The notes under the pieces are model-generated. The model had not been told where the DNA came from and did not search any database. It was given only the letters and a program-made list of their open reading frames with translations. This document shows, one piece after another, positions 1-5,608 of a DNA stretch of 7,375 bases. The position numbers were made by a program, and so were the translations under genes. Location of the stretch: assembly GCA_003476465.1 (NCBI GenBank), contig DMUE01000246.1, positions 989-8,363 of the forward strand, read 5' to 3'. Source of the stretch: Microbacterium sp. (GTDB lineage: Bacteria > Actinomycetota > Actinomycetes > Actinomycetales > Microbacteriaceae). Positions within the stretch are counted from its first letter, which is position 1; each line of letters begins with the position of its first letter.

Positions 1-30
1 GACGGCCAGAGCCTCACGCTGGATGTGTGA
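1..30 (+). CDS. 3' end of an upstream gene (partial, product unknown)
   Basis: The frame that begins at base 1 reads DGQSLTLDV and then stops at TGA 28-30. The next gene starts with GTG at 27, so the two share the four bases GTGA, a classic translational-coupling overlap. This is the main reason to believe the frame is coding. Only nine residues are visible, which is too few to name the product. The overlap suggests it is the preceding gene of an operon with the glycosyltransferase-hydrolase fusion. Confidence 0.5.
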   Translation, partial: DGQSLTLDV

Positions 31-2024
31 GAGTCGCCCTGCTGGCGGAATCCGCCCTGCCCCACATGAACGGCGTGACCGGATCGGTCGCGCAGGTGCT
101 GCGGCACCTCCGGCGGGAGGGGCACGAGACGCTCGTGATCGCCCCGCATCCCGGTGGCGCCCAGCCCGACTCTCGGCCGATGCTGCCCGATTTCACGAAC
201 GTGCGCACCGAGCTGCTTCGTTCGGTGCCGCTGCCGTCGTATCCCGAGGTGCGGATCGTCTTCGCACGCACGGCTCACCTCACCCGGCTGCTGCGTGGAT
301 TCCAGCCGGATGTCGTCCATCTGGCGTCGCCGTTCGTGCTGGGCTGGCAGGGAGCGGCGGCAGCGGATGCCCTGCGAGTGCCATCCGTCGCCATCTACCA
401 GACCGACGTCATCTCCTACGCCGAGAAATACGGCGTCGTGGGAGCGGTGCCCCTCGTGGCGCGTCATGTCGCCCGGCTGCACCGCCGCGCGACGCTGACG
501 CTGGCACCGTCCTCCGCTGCGATCGCCCAGCTCGAGGCTCTCGGCATCGATCGCCTGCGCCCCTGGGGGCGCGGGGTCGACGCCGAGCGGTTCGCTCCCG
601 GGCGGCGCAGCGAGGCGTGGCGGCGCCGGATCGCGCCCGGCGAGATCCTGGTCGGCTACGCCGGTCGCCTCGCGGCCGAGAAGCAGGTCGATGATCTGCG
701 TGCCGTGGCGGACCTGCCCGGCGTCCGGCTCGTCATCATCGGTGAAGGACCCGACCGGGCGCGGCTGCAGGCGGCGCTCCCGACGGCCGTGTTCACCGGA
801 TTCCTCGAGGGCCTCGACCTCGCCGAGGCCCTCGCGAGCCTCGACGTCTTCGTGCACCCGGGCGAAAGCGAGACGTTCTGTCAGACGGTGCAGGAGGCGC
901 ACGCAAGCGGCGTTCCCGTGGTCGCAACGGGGCGCGGCGGCCCGGTGGATCTGGTGCGCAGCAGTATCGACGGATGGCTCTACGAGCCGGGGGACCTGCT
1001 CGATCTGCGGGCGCGCGTCGCCGACCTCACCGGCGACGAGGCCAAACGGCGCTCCTTCGGTGTGGCTGCTCGCGAGGGGGTGCGCCATCGCACGTGGGAG
1101 GCGCTCTGCCGCGATCTCGTAGCGCGCTACGACGAGGCGCGCGTACTCCGTACCATCGATGACGCCCTGCTCGCCTGCGGCATCACGCGGCCCGAGCCGC
1201 CCCCACAGTCCGCCCTGTCGGCCGCGGCACCCGGCTGGCGGCGCTACGTCGCGCTCGGCGACTCCATGACCGAGGCGCTCTGCGACTGCTCGTGTGCTCC
1301 GGGGCACCAGTGCCGTGGGTGGGCGGATCGCCTCGCCCTGCTCCTGGCATCCGCAGGTGCCGGTGGTGCCTCCGGCTTCCGGTTCGCCAACCTCGCCGTC
1401 CGCGGCAGGCGCGTGCGCGACGTCATCGAGCGGCAGCTTCCCGCGGCCCTGGCACTTCGCCCCGATCTCGTCTCCGTGCTCATCGGAGCCAACGACCTCC
1501 TCACGCAGGGCGCCGATCCGCGCCGTCTGGCCGCGGAGGTCGAGGTCGTCGTGCGAACGCTGCGGGAGGCAGGGTGCGACGTGCTCCTCGCGGCTGCGTT
1601 TGTGCCGCGCCCCAGTGCGGCATGGATCTTCGCACGCCGCTTCGCCCGCTACAACTCGGAGCTGCGTCGCATCGCCCACGCGACGGGCGCGCTTCTGCTC
1701 GATGTCGAGGCGCTTCCGGGGATCTGTGAGCTCGAACTCTGGGCCGATGACGGCGTGCACCTGCGGGCGGCCGGTCATCGCCTGCTCGCCTATCGGGCGG
1801 CCGATGTGCTCGGCATCCGGGACGCGGAACAACTCGAGGCGCTCGAGACCTCGTTCCATGACGACGAAGGGGCCGGCCTGTCCCGACGGCGCCGCGCCGC
1901 TCAGGCGCTGGCATGGATGTGGCGGCGGTCGCGTGGACGCACCGCGGGTGAGGGACTCGAGGCCACGCACCCCGACTACATCGTGCTGCCGGGGGGCACG
2001 CGTCGGCGCACACCGACGACCTGA
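27..2024 (+). CDS. Fusion protein: GT-B (GT4-like) glycosyltransferase plus SGNH/GDSL hydrolase
   Basis: A 665-residue two-domain protein. Residues 1 to about 370 form a GT-B glycosyltransferase. The acceptor side has an NGVTGSV loop (15-21). The donor side has GRLAAEK with R214 and K219, and an EX7E motif (E282, E290) within GESETFCQTVQE. This resembles actinobacterial GDP-mannose-dependent alpha-mannosyltransferases of family GT4; the sugar donor is inferred. After a Pro/Ala linker, residues 405-590 are an SGNH hydrolase: GDS with Ser413 (block I), N455 and G460 (block II), GAND 487-490 (block III) and D575-G-V-H578 (block V). All catalytic positions are present. A CxCxCx5C cluster (419-429) follows block I. 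The tail is basic, with RRRR at 620-623 and a Trp-rich helix. There is no signal peptide, so it is probably cytoplasmic or membrane-associated. The GTG start overlaps the previous stop and no strong Shine-Dalgarno is visible. A glycolipid substrate is plausible but unproven. Confidence 0.9.
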   Translation: MRVALLAESALPHMNGVTGSVAQVLRHLRREGHETLVIAPHPGGAQPDSRPMLPDFTNVRTELLRSVPLPSYPEVRIVFARTAHLTRLLRGFQPDVVHLASPFVLGWQGAAAADALRVPSVAIYQTDVISYAEKYGVVGAVPLVARHVARLHRRATLTLAPSSAAIAQLEALGIDRLRPWGRGVDAERFAPGRRSEAWRRRIAPGEILVGYAGRLAAEKQVDDLRAVADLPGVRLVIIGEGPDRARLQAALPTAVFTGFLEGLDLAEALASLDVFVHPGESETFCQTVQEAHASGVPVVATGRGGPVDLVRSSIDGWLYEPGDLLDLRARVADLTGDEAKRRSFGVAAREGVRHRTWEALCRDLVARYDEARVLRTIDDALLACGITRPEPPPQSALSAAAPGWRRYVALGDSMTEALCDCSCAPGHQCRGWADRLALLLASAGAGGASGFRFANLAVRGRRVRDVIERQLPAALALRPDLVSVLIGANDLLTQGADPRRLAAEVEVVVRTLREAGCDVLLAAAFVPRPSAAWIFARRFARYNSELRRIAHATGALLLDVEALPGICELELWADDGVHLRAAGHRLLAYRAADVLGIRDAEQLEALETSFHDDEGAGLSRRRRAAQALAWMWRRSRGRTAGEGLEATHPDYIVLPGGTRRRTPTT

Positions 2025-2053
2025 GGCATCCGCTCGCGCTCCTCGTCAGGGTC

Positions 2054-2070
2054 GGGGGGCTCAGCCCTCC
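2054..2070. terminator. Weak hairpin at the convergent gene ends
   Basis: Six G at 2054-2059 can pair with CCCTCC at 2065-2070 (one G-U) around a CTCAG loop. It lies between the plus-strand fusion gene (stop 2022-2024) and the minus-strand cluster, whose last stop is within it (2061-2063). There is no T-tract on either side. It could help terminate both convergent transcripts, but the evidence is thin. Confidence 0.25.
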
Positions 2071-2219
2071 ATACCCTGTTCGTACTGCTCCAGTTCCAGC
2101 TCGAGCTGGCGTCGGAGCTCGGCGGTCTGCCGGGCCGTGATTTCTTCGCCCTCATCGACCGGGGCGTCGCCCATGGCGACCGCGTCGCGCTCGGCGGCGG
2201 GCTCTCGTCGTTCGGTCAT
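2061..2219 (-). CDS. Small 52-residue charged protein, unknown function
   Basis: An ATG at 2219-2217 opens 52 codons ending at TGA (2063-2061). The product begins MTERREPAAERD and ends ELEQYEQGMEG. A purine-rich Shine-Dalgarno (GGAGAGGAG) lies in the last codons of the upstream gene, and only two bases separate that gene's TGA from this ATG, so translational coupling is likely. The N-terminal half is acidic, Ala/Pro-rich and probably disordered. The C-terminal half (from about residue 25, EEITARQTAELRRQ onward) alternates Leu with Glu/Arg/Gln and looks like one amphipathic or coiled-coil helix. It has no Cys, signal peptide or membrane segment. I do not recognise a family. It is the last of three genes in a minus-strand cluster and is short enough to be skipped by standard gene calling. 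Confidence 0.65.
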   Translation of the reverse strand: MTERREPAAERDAVAMGDAPVDEGEEITARQTAELRRQLELELEQYEQGMEG

Positions 2220-2221
2220 CG

Positions 2222-2497
2222 TCACTCCTCTCCGTAGGGGGGCAGATCATCGGTGCTGGCCTCGTCCGAGAGCGCGGGGTCCGCAGCACCCTCGAGGCCG
2301 GCAGCCAGGTCATCCTCGAGATCGTCGTCCTCCGTGAGGGCAGTCTCGGTGTCGGCGGGCGCCTCGGGGTCGATCGCGTGCGTCGCGTGGACCACCGTCT
2401 CGGGGTCGACGACATTCGGGTCGACGGGGTTGGACAGCGCCGCCTCGCGGGCAGCCGCTTCTGCGTCGAATTCCTCAAAGGTGGGTTCGAAGACCAT
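2222..2497 (-). CDS. Small very acidic protein (91 aa), unknown function
   Basis: The ATG at 2497-2495 is preceded by GAGAGGAG with about six bases of spacing. The upstream DUF5302-like gene stops only 12 bases earlier, so the two are almost certainly cotranscribed. The product has 28 Asp/Glu in 91 residues, one Arg and no Lys, so it is strongly anionic. It starts with a possible helix (MVFEPTFEEFDAEAAAREAAL), then a Pro-rich stretch with repeated VDP/IDP units (about residues 24-50), then an acidic run EDDDLEDD, and ends PPYGEE. It has no Cys, signal peptide or membrane segment and is likely largely disordered. I do not recognise a named domain. Its size, start signal and tight spacing support a real gene, but the function cannot be read from the sequence. 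Confidence 0.8.
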   Translation of the reverse strand: MVFEPTFEEFDAEAAAREAALSNPVDPNVVDPETVVHATHAIDPEAPADTETALTEDDDLEDDLAAGLEGAADPALSDEASTDDLPPYGEE

Positions 2498-2509
2498 CTC
2501 GTGCTCCTC

Positions 2510-2695
2510 TCAGCCGCTCTTGCGCCGGAACTCGCGCTTGACCGAGGCGGGTCCCCGCGACGCGTGGATGGCGGAATCGCCGTTCAGGTGAGCCTCGCCC
2601 TCGCGGGGGCGAGCGTTCTTCTTCTCGAGCGCCTCCTTGAACTTGCGCTTGACATCGTCGGATGCCGGGGCGGGCGCTGTGTCGTCGGTGCTCAT
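2510..2695 (-). CDS. DUF5302-like small basic protein (61 aa)
   Basis: Residues 14-27 (DDVKRKFKEALEKK) and the C-terminus (RGPASVKREFRRKSG) match my memory of the DUF5302 family: small actinobacterial proteins with an N-terminal KRKFREAL-type helix and a C-terminal GPA...FRRKSG motif. The function of that family is unknown. The length is typical. The protein is basic (7 Lys, 7 Arg) and has no signal peptide or membrane segment, so it is presumably cytoplasmic; nucleic-acid or ribosome contact is only a guess. The ATG at 2695-2693 has no Shine-Dalgarno, but TAGGCT lies seven bases upstream, which suggests a leaderless transcript. It is the first gene of the minus-strand cluster, followed by the acidic 91-residue protein. 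The family call should be confirmed with a Pfam search. Confidence 0.78.
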   Translation of the reverse strand: MSTDDTAPAPASDDVKRKFKEALEKKNARPREGEAHLNGDSAIHASRGPASVKREFRRKSG

Positions 2696-2702
2696 GGCTG
2701 CC

Positions 2703-2708
2703 AGCCTA
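2703..2708 (-). promoter_or_regulatory. -10 box TAGGCT for the minus-strand small-gene cluster (leaderless)
   Basis: On the minus strand TAGGCT is followed by seven bases and then the ATG at 2695. Transcription would begin at or within a base or two of the ATG, giving a leaderless mRNA. This agrees with the missing Shine-Dalgarno. No convincing -35 hexamer is seen at 16-18 bases upstream. Confidence 0.5.
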
Positions 2709-2773
2709 CGCGGGCCCGCGGCGCCGGGGGAGTGGAGCGCGCATCAGGAGCTGGAGGACGATCGTGAGGAAGA

Positions 2774-2811
2774 TGCACGGGGCGCCCCGCCGTGCACCCG
2801 CGCCACGCGGG
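2774..2811. other. Two adjacent perfect dyads in the divergent intergenic region
   Basis: TGCACGG (2774-2780) and CCGTGCA (2790-2796) form a 7-bp inverted repeat with a 9-base centre. It is followed at once by CCCGCG (2797-2802), loop CCA, and CGCGGG (2806-2811). Together they fill the stretch just upstream of the pnp -10 box and between the two divergent promoters. They could be operator sites or stacked hairpins of a transcript entering from outside. GC-rich DNA makes short dyads common, so only the tandem placement is notable. Confidence 0.4.
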
Positions 2812-2832
2812 CGATCATGACGCCCCGGCTGG

Positions 2833-2838
2833 TAGGCT
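2833..2838 (+). promoter_or_regulatory. -10 box TAGGCT, probable pnp promoter
   Basis: TAGGCT in the context GGTAGGCTAGG fits the actinobacterial TAnnnT -10 pattern and is identical to the box of the divergent small-gene cluster. It would place the transcript start near 2844-2846, just before the first leader hairpin. No good -35 (TTGAC-like) is present at the expected distance, so the box could depend on an activator or an extended -10. The start site is inferred. Confidence 0.5.
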
Positions 2839-2920
2839 AGGTGCGCCGACGTGGCATTGCCGTGTCGTCGGACAATTTCACAAGCGCCGCGCCGCGCTGG
2901 ATCGCGGCGCATCCGGAGCA

Positions 2921-2998
2921 GGCTGGCAGAAGAGCTGGTCCCCTGTGGTGGTCTCCTCGTCGCGAACGCGCCGGGTGGGTTTCTACTGGTGGCCAGCG
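2921..2998 (+). ncRNA. Probable Actino-pnp RNA motif (cis-regulatory)
   Basis: An outer helix pairs GCTGGTC (2934-2940) with GGCCAGC (2991-2997), 7 bp with one G-U. It encloses an internal loop whose strands are 2941-2952 (CCCTGTGGTGGT) and 2980-2990 (TTTCTACTGGT). The apical hairpin joins 2956-2959 to 2972-2975 and 2961-2963 to 2968-2970 around a GAAC loop. The position upstream of pnp in an actinobacterium and the stem-internal loop-stem shape match the Actino-pnp motif described from comparative genomics and held in Rfam. The family call rests on memory and context; a covariance-model scan would settle it and fix the borders. The likely role is feedback control of PNPase. Confidence 0.62.
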
Positions 2999-3060
2999 TA
3001 GGCGAGTCGTCGCACAGCGCGTTGCGCGCCCATATCTGCCTGTTCCCGCTCCTTCGCAAC

Positions 3061-3087
3061 ACTCGCGCGCCATACGGGCACGCGAGT
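3061..3087 (+). promoter_or_regulatory. Hairpin just upstream of the pnp Shine-Dalgarno
   Basis: ACTCGCG (3061-3067) pairs perfectly with CGCGAGT (3081-3087). Across one C-A mismatch, GCC (3069-3071) pairs with GGC (3077-3079), leaving a five-base loop. It ends ten bases before AAGGAG and is followed by an A-run rather than a T-run, so it is not a terminator. A double-strand RNase target or a ribosome stand-by structure is possible. Confidence 0.45.
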
Positions 3088-3097
3088 CGAAAAAAAG

Positions 3098-3103
3098 AAG
3101 GAG
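3098..3103 (+). promoter_or_regulatory. Ribosome-binding site that fixes the TTG start of pnp
   Basis: AAGGAG sits seven bases before TTG at 3111, ideal spacing, whereas the upstream in-frame GTG at 2841 has no ribosome-binding site and lies about where transcription should begin. The encoded N-terminus after TTG ([18 protein letters not shown]) is the usual actinobacterial PNPase start. Confidence 0.85.
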
Positions 3104-3110
3104 AGACCTC

Positions 3111-5378
3111 TTGGAAGGTCCAGAAATCACATCCGCCGAGGCCGTTCTCGATAACGGCCGCTTCGGCATCCGCACAGTCCGCTTCGAGACCGGCCGCCTC
3201 GCGCAGCAGGCTCAGGGAGCGGTCGCGGCGTACCTCGACAACGAGACCATGCTCCTCTCGGCCACCAGTGCCGGAAAGCACCCCCGCGAAGGCTTCGACT
3301 TCTTCCCGCTGACGGTGGATGTCGAAGAGCGCTCGTACGCCGCCGGTAAAATCCCCGGATCGTTCTTCCGTCGTGAGGGTCGCCCCTCCACCGAGGCCAT
3401 CCTCGTCTGCCGCCTGATCGACCGTCCGCTGCGCCCCTCGTTCGTTGAGGGCCTGCGCAACGAGGTTCAGATCGTCATCACCGTTCTCTCCATCGCCCCG
3501 GGCGAGTTCTACGACGCCCTCGCGATCAATGCGGCCTCCGCCTCCACCCAGATCTCGGGCCTGCCCTTCTCCGGGCCGATCGCCGGCGTTCGACTCGCAC
3601 TCATCCCCGGCCACGGCGAGCACGCCGATCAGTGGGTCGCGTTCCCGACCGTCACGCAACTCGAAGAGGCCGTCTTCGACCTCATCGTCGCCGGGCGTGT
3701 CCTGCCCGACGGCGACGTCGCGATCATGATGGTCGAGGCCGAGGCCACCGAGGGCAGCTGGAACCTGATCAAGGGCGGCGCGACCAAGCCGAGCGAGACC
3801 GTCGTGGCCGAGGGCCTGGAGGCTGCCAAGCCCTTCCTGCGCGAGCTCGTGAACGCGCAGCAGACGCTGGCGAACGCCGCCGCGAAGGAGATCGCGCACT
3901 ACCCGGTCTTCCTGCCCTACAGCCAGGAGACGTACGACTTCGTCGCGCACCGCGCGTACGACCCGCTCGTCGGCATCTACCAGATCGCCGACAAGGCTGA
4001 GCGGCAGACCGCCGACGATGAGCTCAAGGAGCGCGTCAAGGGCGAGCTGCTCGCGGCCGTCGAGTCCGGCGAGCTGCAGGCCGTGGCGGCTCTCGAGTTC
4101 TCCGCTGCGTACAAGTCGGTCACGAAGAAGATCGTCCGTGGACGCATCCTCGCCGACGGGGTTCGCATCGATGGTCGCGGACTCGCGGACATCCGTGCGC
4201 TCGACGCCCAGGTCGACGTCATCCCGCGCGTACACGGGTCGGCGATCTTCCAGCGCGGTGAGACCCAGATCCTGGGTGTCACCACGCTGAACATGCTCAA
4301 GATGGAGCAGCAGATCGACTCGCTGTCGCCGGTGACGCACAAGCGCTACATGCACCACTACAACTTCCCGCCGTACTCGACCGGTGAGACGGGTCGTGTG
4401 GGAAGCCCGAAGCGCCGCGAGATCGGGCACGGCTTTCTCGCCGAGCGCGCCCTCGTGCCCGTGCTGCCCTCGCGCGAGGAGTTCCCGTACGCCATCCGTC
4501 AGGTCTCCGAGGCCCTCTCCTCGAACGGTTCCACGTCGATGGGCTCGGTGTGCGCCTCGACCTTGTCGCTGCTGAACGCCGGTGTGCCGCTGCGCGCCCC
4601 GGTCGCCGGTATCGCCATGGGGCTGGTCTCGGACGAGGTCGACGGACAGACGCGCTACGCCGCGCTGACCGACATCCTCGGGGCCGAAGACGCGCTCGGT
4701 GACATGGACTTCAAGGTCGCCGGCACAGCCGAGTTCGTCACGGCCATCCAGCTCGACACCAAGCTGGACGGCATCCCGACCTCGGTGCTGACCGCGGCGC
4801 TGCAGCAGGCGAAGGACGCGCGTCTGGCCATCCTCGACCTGATCGACGCCACGATCGACACGCCCGACGAGATGGCGCCCACCGCGCCGCGCGTCATCAG
4901 CGTGCAGATCCCGGTCGACAAGATCGGCGAGCTCATCGGTCCCAAGGGTAAGACGATCAACTCCATCCAGGACACCACCGGCGCCCAGATCTCGATCGAG
5001 GAAGACGGAACCGTGTACATCGGTGCCGTCGACGGCCCCTCTGCCGAGGCCGCCCGCGCCCAGGTCAATGCGATCGCCAATCCGACGAACCCCGAGGTCG
5101 GCGAGCAGTTCCTCGGAACCGTCGTCAAGATCGCGACGTTCGGTGCGTTCATCTCGCTGCTGCCCGGCAAGGACGGGCTGCTGCACGTCAGCGAGGTCCG
5201 CAAGCTCGCCGGCGGCAAGCGCGTGGAGAACGTCGAAGATGTGCTCGGTGTCGGGCAGAAGATCCTCGTGAAGATCACGAAGATCGACGACCGCGGCAAG
5301 CTGTCGCTCGAGCCGGTCGTCGAAGAGTCGGCCGAGGACGCCTCGGCTCTCGCGACGGCGGTCCCTGCCGAAGTCTGA
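3111..5378 (+). CDS. pnp: Polynucleotide phosphorylase (PNPase)
   Basis: PNPase degrades RNA 3' to 5' by phosphorolysis, releasing nucleoside diphosphates, and can add tails in reverse. It acts as a cytoplasmic trimer. The 755-residue product has the full architecture: a first RNase PH-like core with FFRREGRPS near residues 84-92, an alpha-helical linker, and a second catalytic core with [14 protein letters not shown]527, D533 and K535 ([10 protein letters not shown]) correspond to E. coli D486, D492 and K494. A KH domain follows with GPKG at 610-613, then an S1 domain from about 662, and a short acidic Ala-rich tail. The length fits actinobacterial PNPases (also called GpsI), slightly longer than enterobacterial ones. 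The start is TTG, supported by AAGGAG seven bases upstream. The leader is highly structured, and a strong hairpin terminator follows. No rpsO lies immediately upstream in this window, although the two genes are neighbours in many bacteria. Confidence 0.98.
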   Translation: MEGPEITSAEAVLDNGRFGIRTVRFETGRLAQQAQGAVAAYLDNETMLLSATSAGKHPREGFDFFPLTVDVEERSYAAGKIPGSFFRREGRPSTEAILVCRLIDRPLRPSFVEGLRNEVQIVITVLSIAPGEFYDALAINAASASTQISGLPFSGPIAGVRLALIPGHGEHADQWVAFPTVTQLEEAVFDLIVAGRVLPDGDVAIMMVEAEATEGSWNLIKGGATKPSETVVAEGLEAAKPFLRELVNAQQTLANAAAKEIAHYPVFLPYSQETYDFVAHRAYDPLVGIYQIADKAERQTADDELKERVKGELLAAVESGELQAVAALEFSAAYKSVTKKIVRGRILADGVRIDGRGLADIRALDAQVDVIPRVHGSAIFQRGETQILGVTTLNMLKMEQQIDSLSPVTHKRYMHHYNFPPYSTGETGRVGSPKRREIGHGFLAERALVPVLPSREEFPYAIRQVSEALSSNGSTSMGSVCASTLSLLNAGVPLRAPVAGIAMGLVSDEVDGQTRYAALTDILGAEDALGDMDFKVAGTAEFVTAIQLDTKLDGIPTSVLTAALQQAKDARLAILDLIDATIDTPDEMAPTAPRVISVQIPVDKIGELIGPKGKTINSIQDTTGAQISIEEDGTVYIGAVDGPSAEAARAQVNAIANPTNPEVGEQFLGTVVKIATFGAFISLLPGKDGLLHVSEVRKLAGGKRVENVEDVLGVGQKILVKITKIDDRGKLSLEPVVEESAEDASALATAVPAEV

Positions 5379-5391
5379 TCTTTCCGGATTG

Positions 5392-5426
5392 ACGGAGCCC
5401 CCTGCCCGCCGGGCCGGGGGCTCCGT
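5392..5426 (+). terminator. Intrinsic-type terminator of pnp
   Basis: ACGGAGCCCCC (5392-5402) pairs perfectly with GGGGGCTCCGT (5416-5426), an 11-bp stem. Inside, GCCC (5404-5407) pairs with GGGC (5411-5414) around a GCC loop. It begins 13 bases after the pnp stop. There is only a short TTCGT rather than a T-tract, as is common for terminators in high-GC actinobacteria. Confidence 0.85.
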
Positions 5427-5608
5427 TCGTGCATTCGGCGGCACTGACGGCCCATCTCATCGTGATCAAAGCGTTATCGGCATATCCGGGTCCCGTCAGC
5501 GGATCACGCACCCGCAGGAGCGCGCTGCTCTACCCTCGAAGTAAGCGTCAGGGGGCGCGACACGCTAGAGGGTCGCACCGCGTGCGGGCTATCGCGAGGG
5601 GTGGGAGC

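Larger units (their letters stand above)
2845..3110 (+). promoter_or_regulatory. Structured 5' leader of pnp (about 265 nt)
   Basis: No credible gene lies here; the frame is open but the product is not protein-like. Visible hairpins in order are: 2847-2855 with 2859-2867 (9 bp including two G-U, loop ATT), right at the predicted 5' end; GCGCCGCG 2884-2891 with CGCGGCGC 2903-2910 (8 bp, loop 11); the Actino-pnp-like structure 2921-2998; GTTGCG 3021-3026 with CGCAAC 3055-3060; and 3061-3067 with 3081-3087. A run of seven A (3090-3096) and a strong Shine-Dalgarno close the leader. Such leaders control PNPase in other bacteria through RNase III and PNPase; that role is inferred here. Confidence 0.65.

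Noticed and set aside
1294..2337. A long plus-strand frame overlapping the SGNH half and the small-gene cluster
   Set aside because: The translation is Ser/Arg/Pro-rich low-complexity of the shadow-frame type, and it conflicts with well supported genes on both strands.
2696..3110. A hidden rpsO gene, tRNA or leader peptide upstream of pnp
   Set aside because: No frame encodes S15-like sequence, no tRNA cloverleaf is visible, and no short frame with a good Shine-Dalgarno stands out; the segment reads as structured leader and promoter DNA.
2706..5444. A 912-codon open frame on the minus strand, antisense to pnp
   Set aside because: The product is a monotonous Asp/Arg/Gly/Val/Leu-rich sequence with no recognisable domain. 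It mirrors pnp exactly, as expected from the strong G/C third-position bias of the real gene.
5461..5508. Inverted repeat CGTGATC (5461-5467) and GATCACG (5502-5508) upstream of the AKR gene
   Set aside because: Seven-base arms 34 bases apart in GC-rich DNA are not rare, and no promoter element could be placed next to them. Kept only as a possible operator to compare with relatives.
5531..5573. TACCCT (5531-5536) as a -10 box for the AKR gene, and the ACCCTC/GAGGGT repeat (5532-5537, 5568-5573)
   Set aside because: No -35-like hexamer is found at 16-18 bases and the repeat arms are only six bases, so neither was called.
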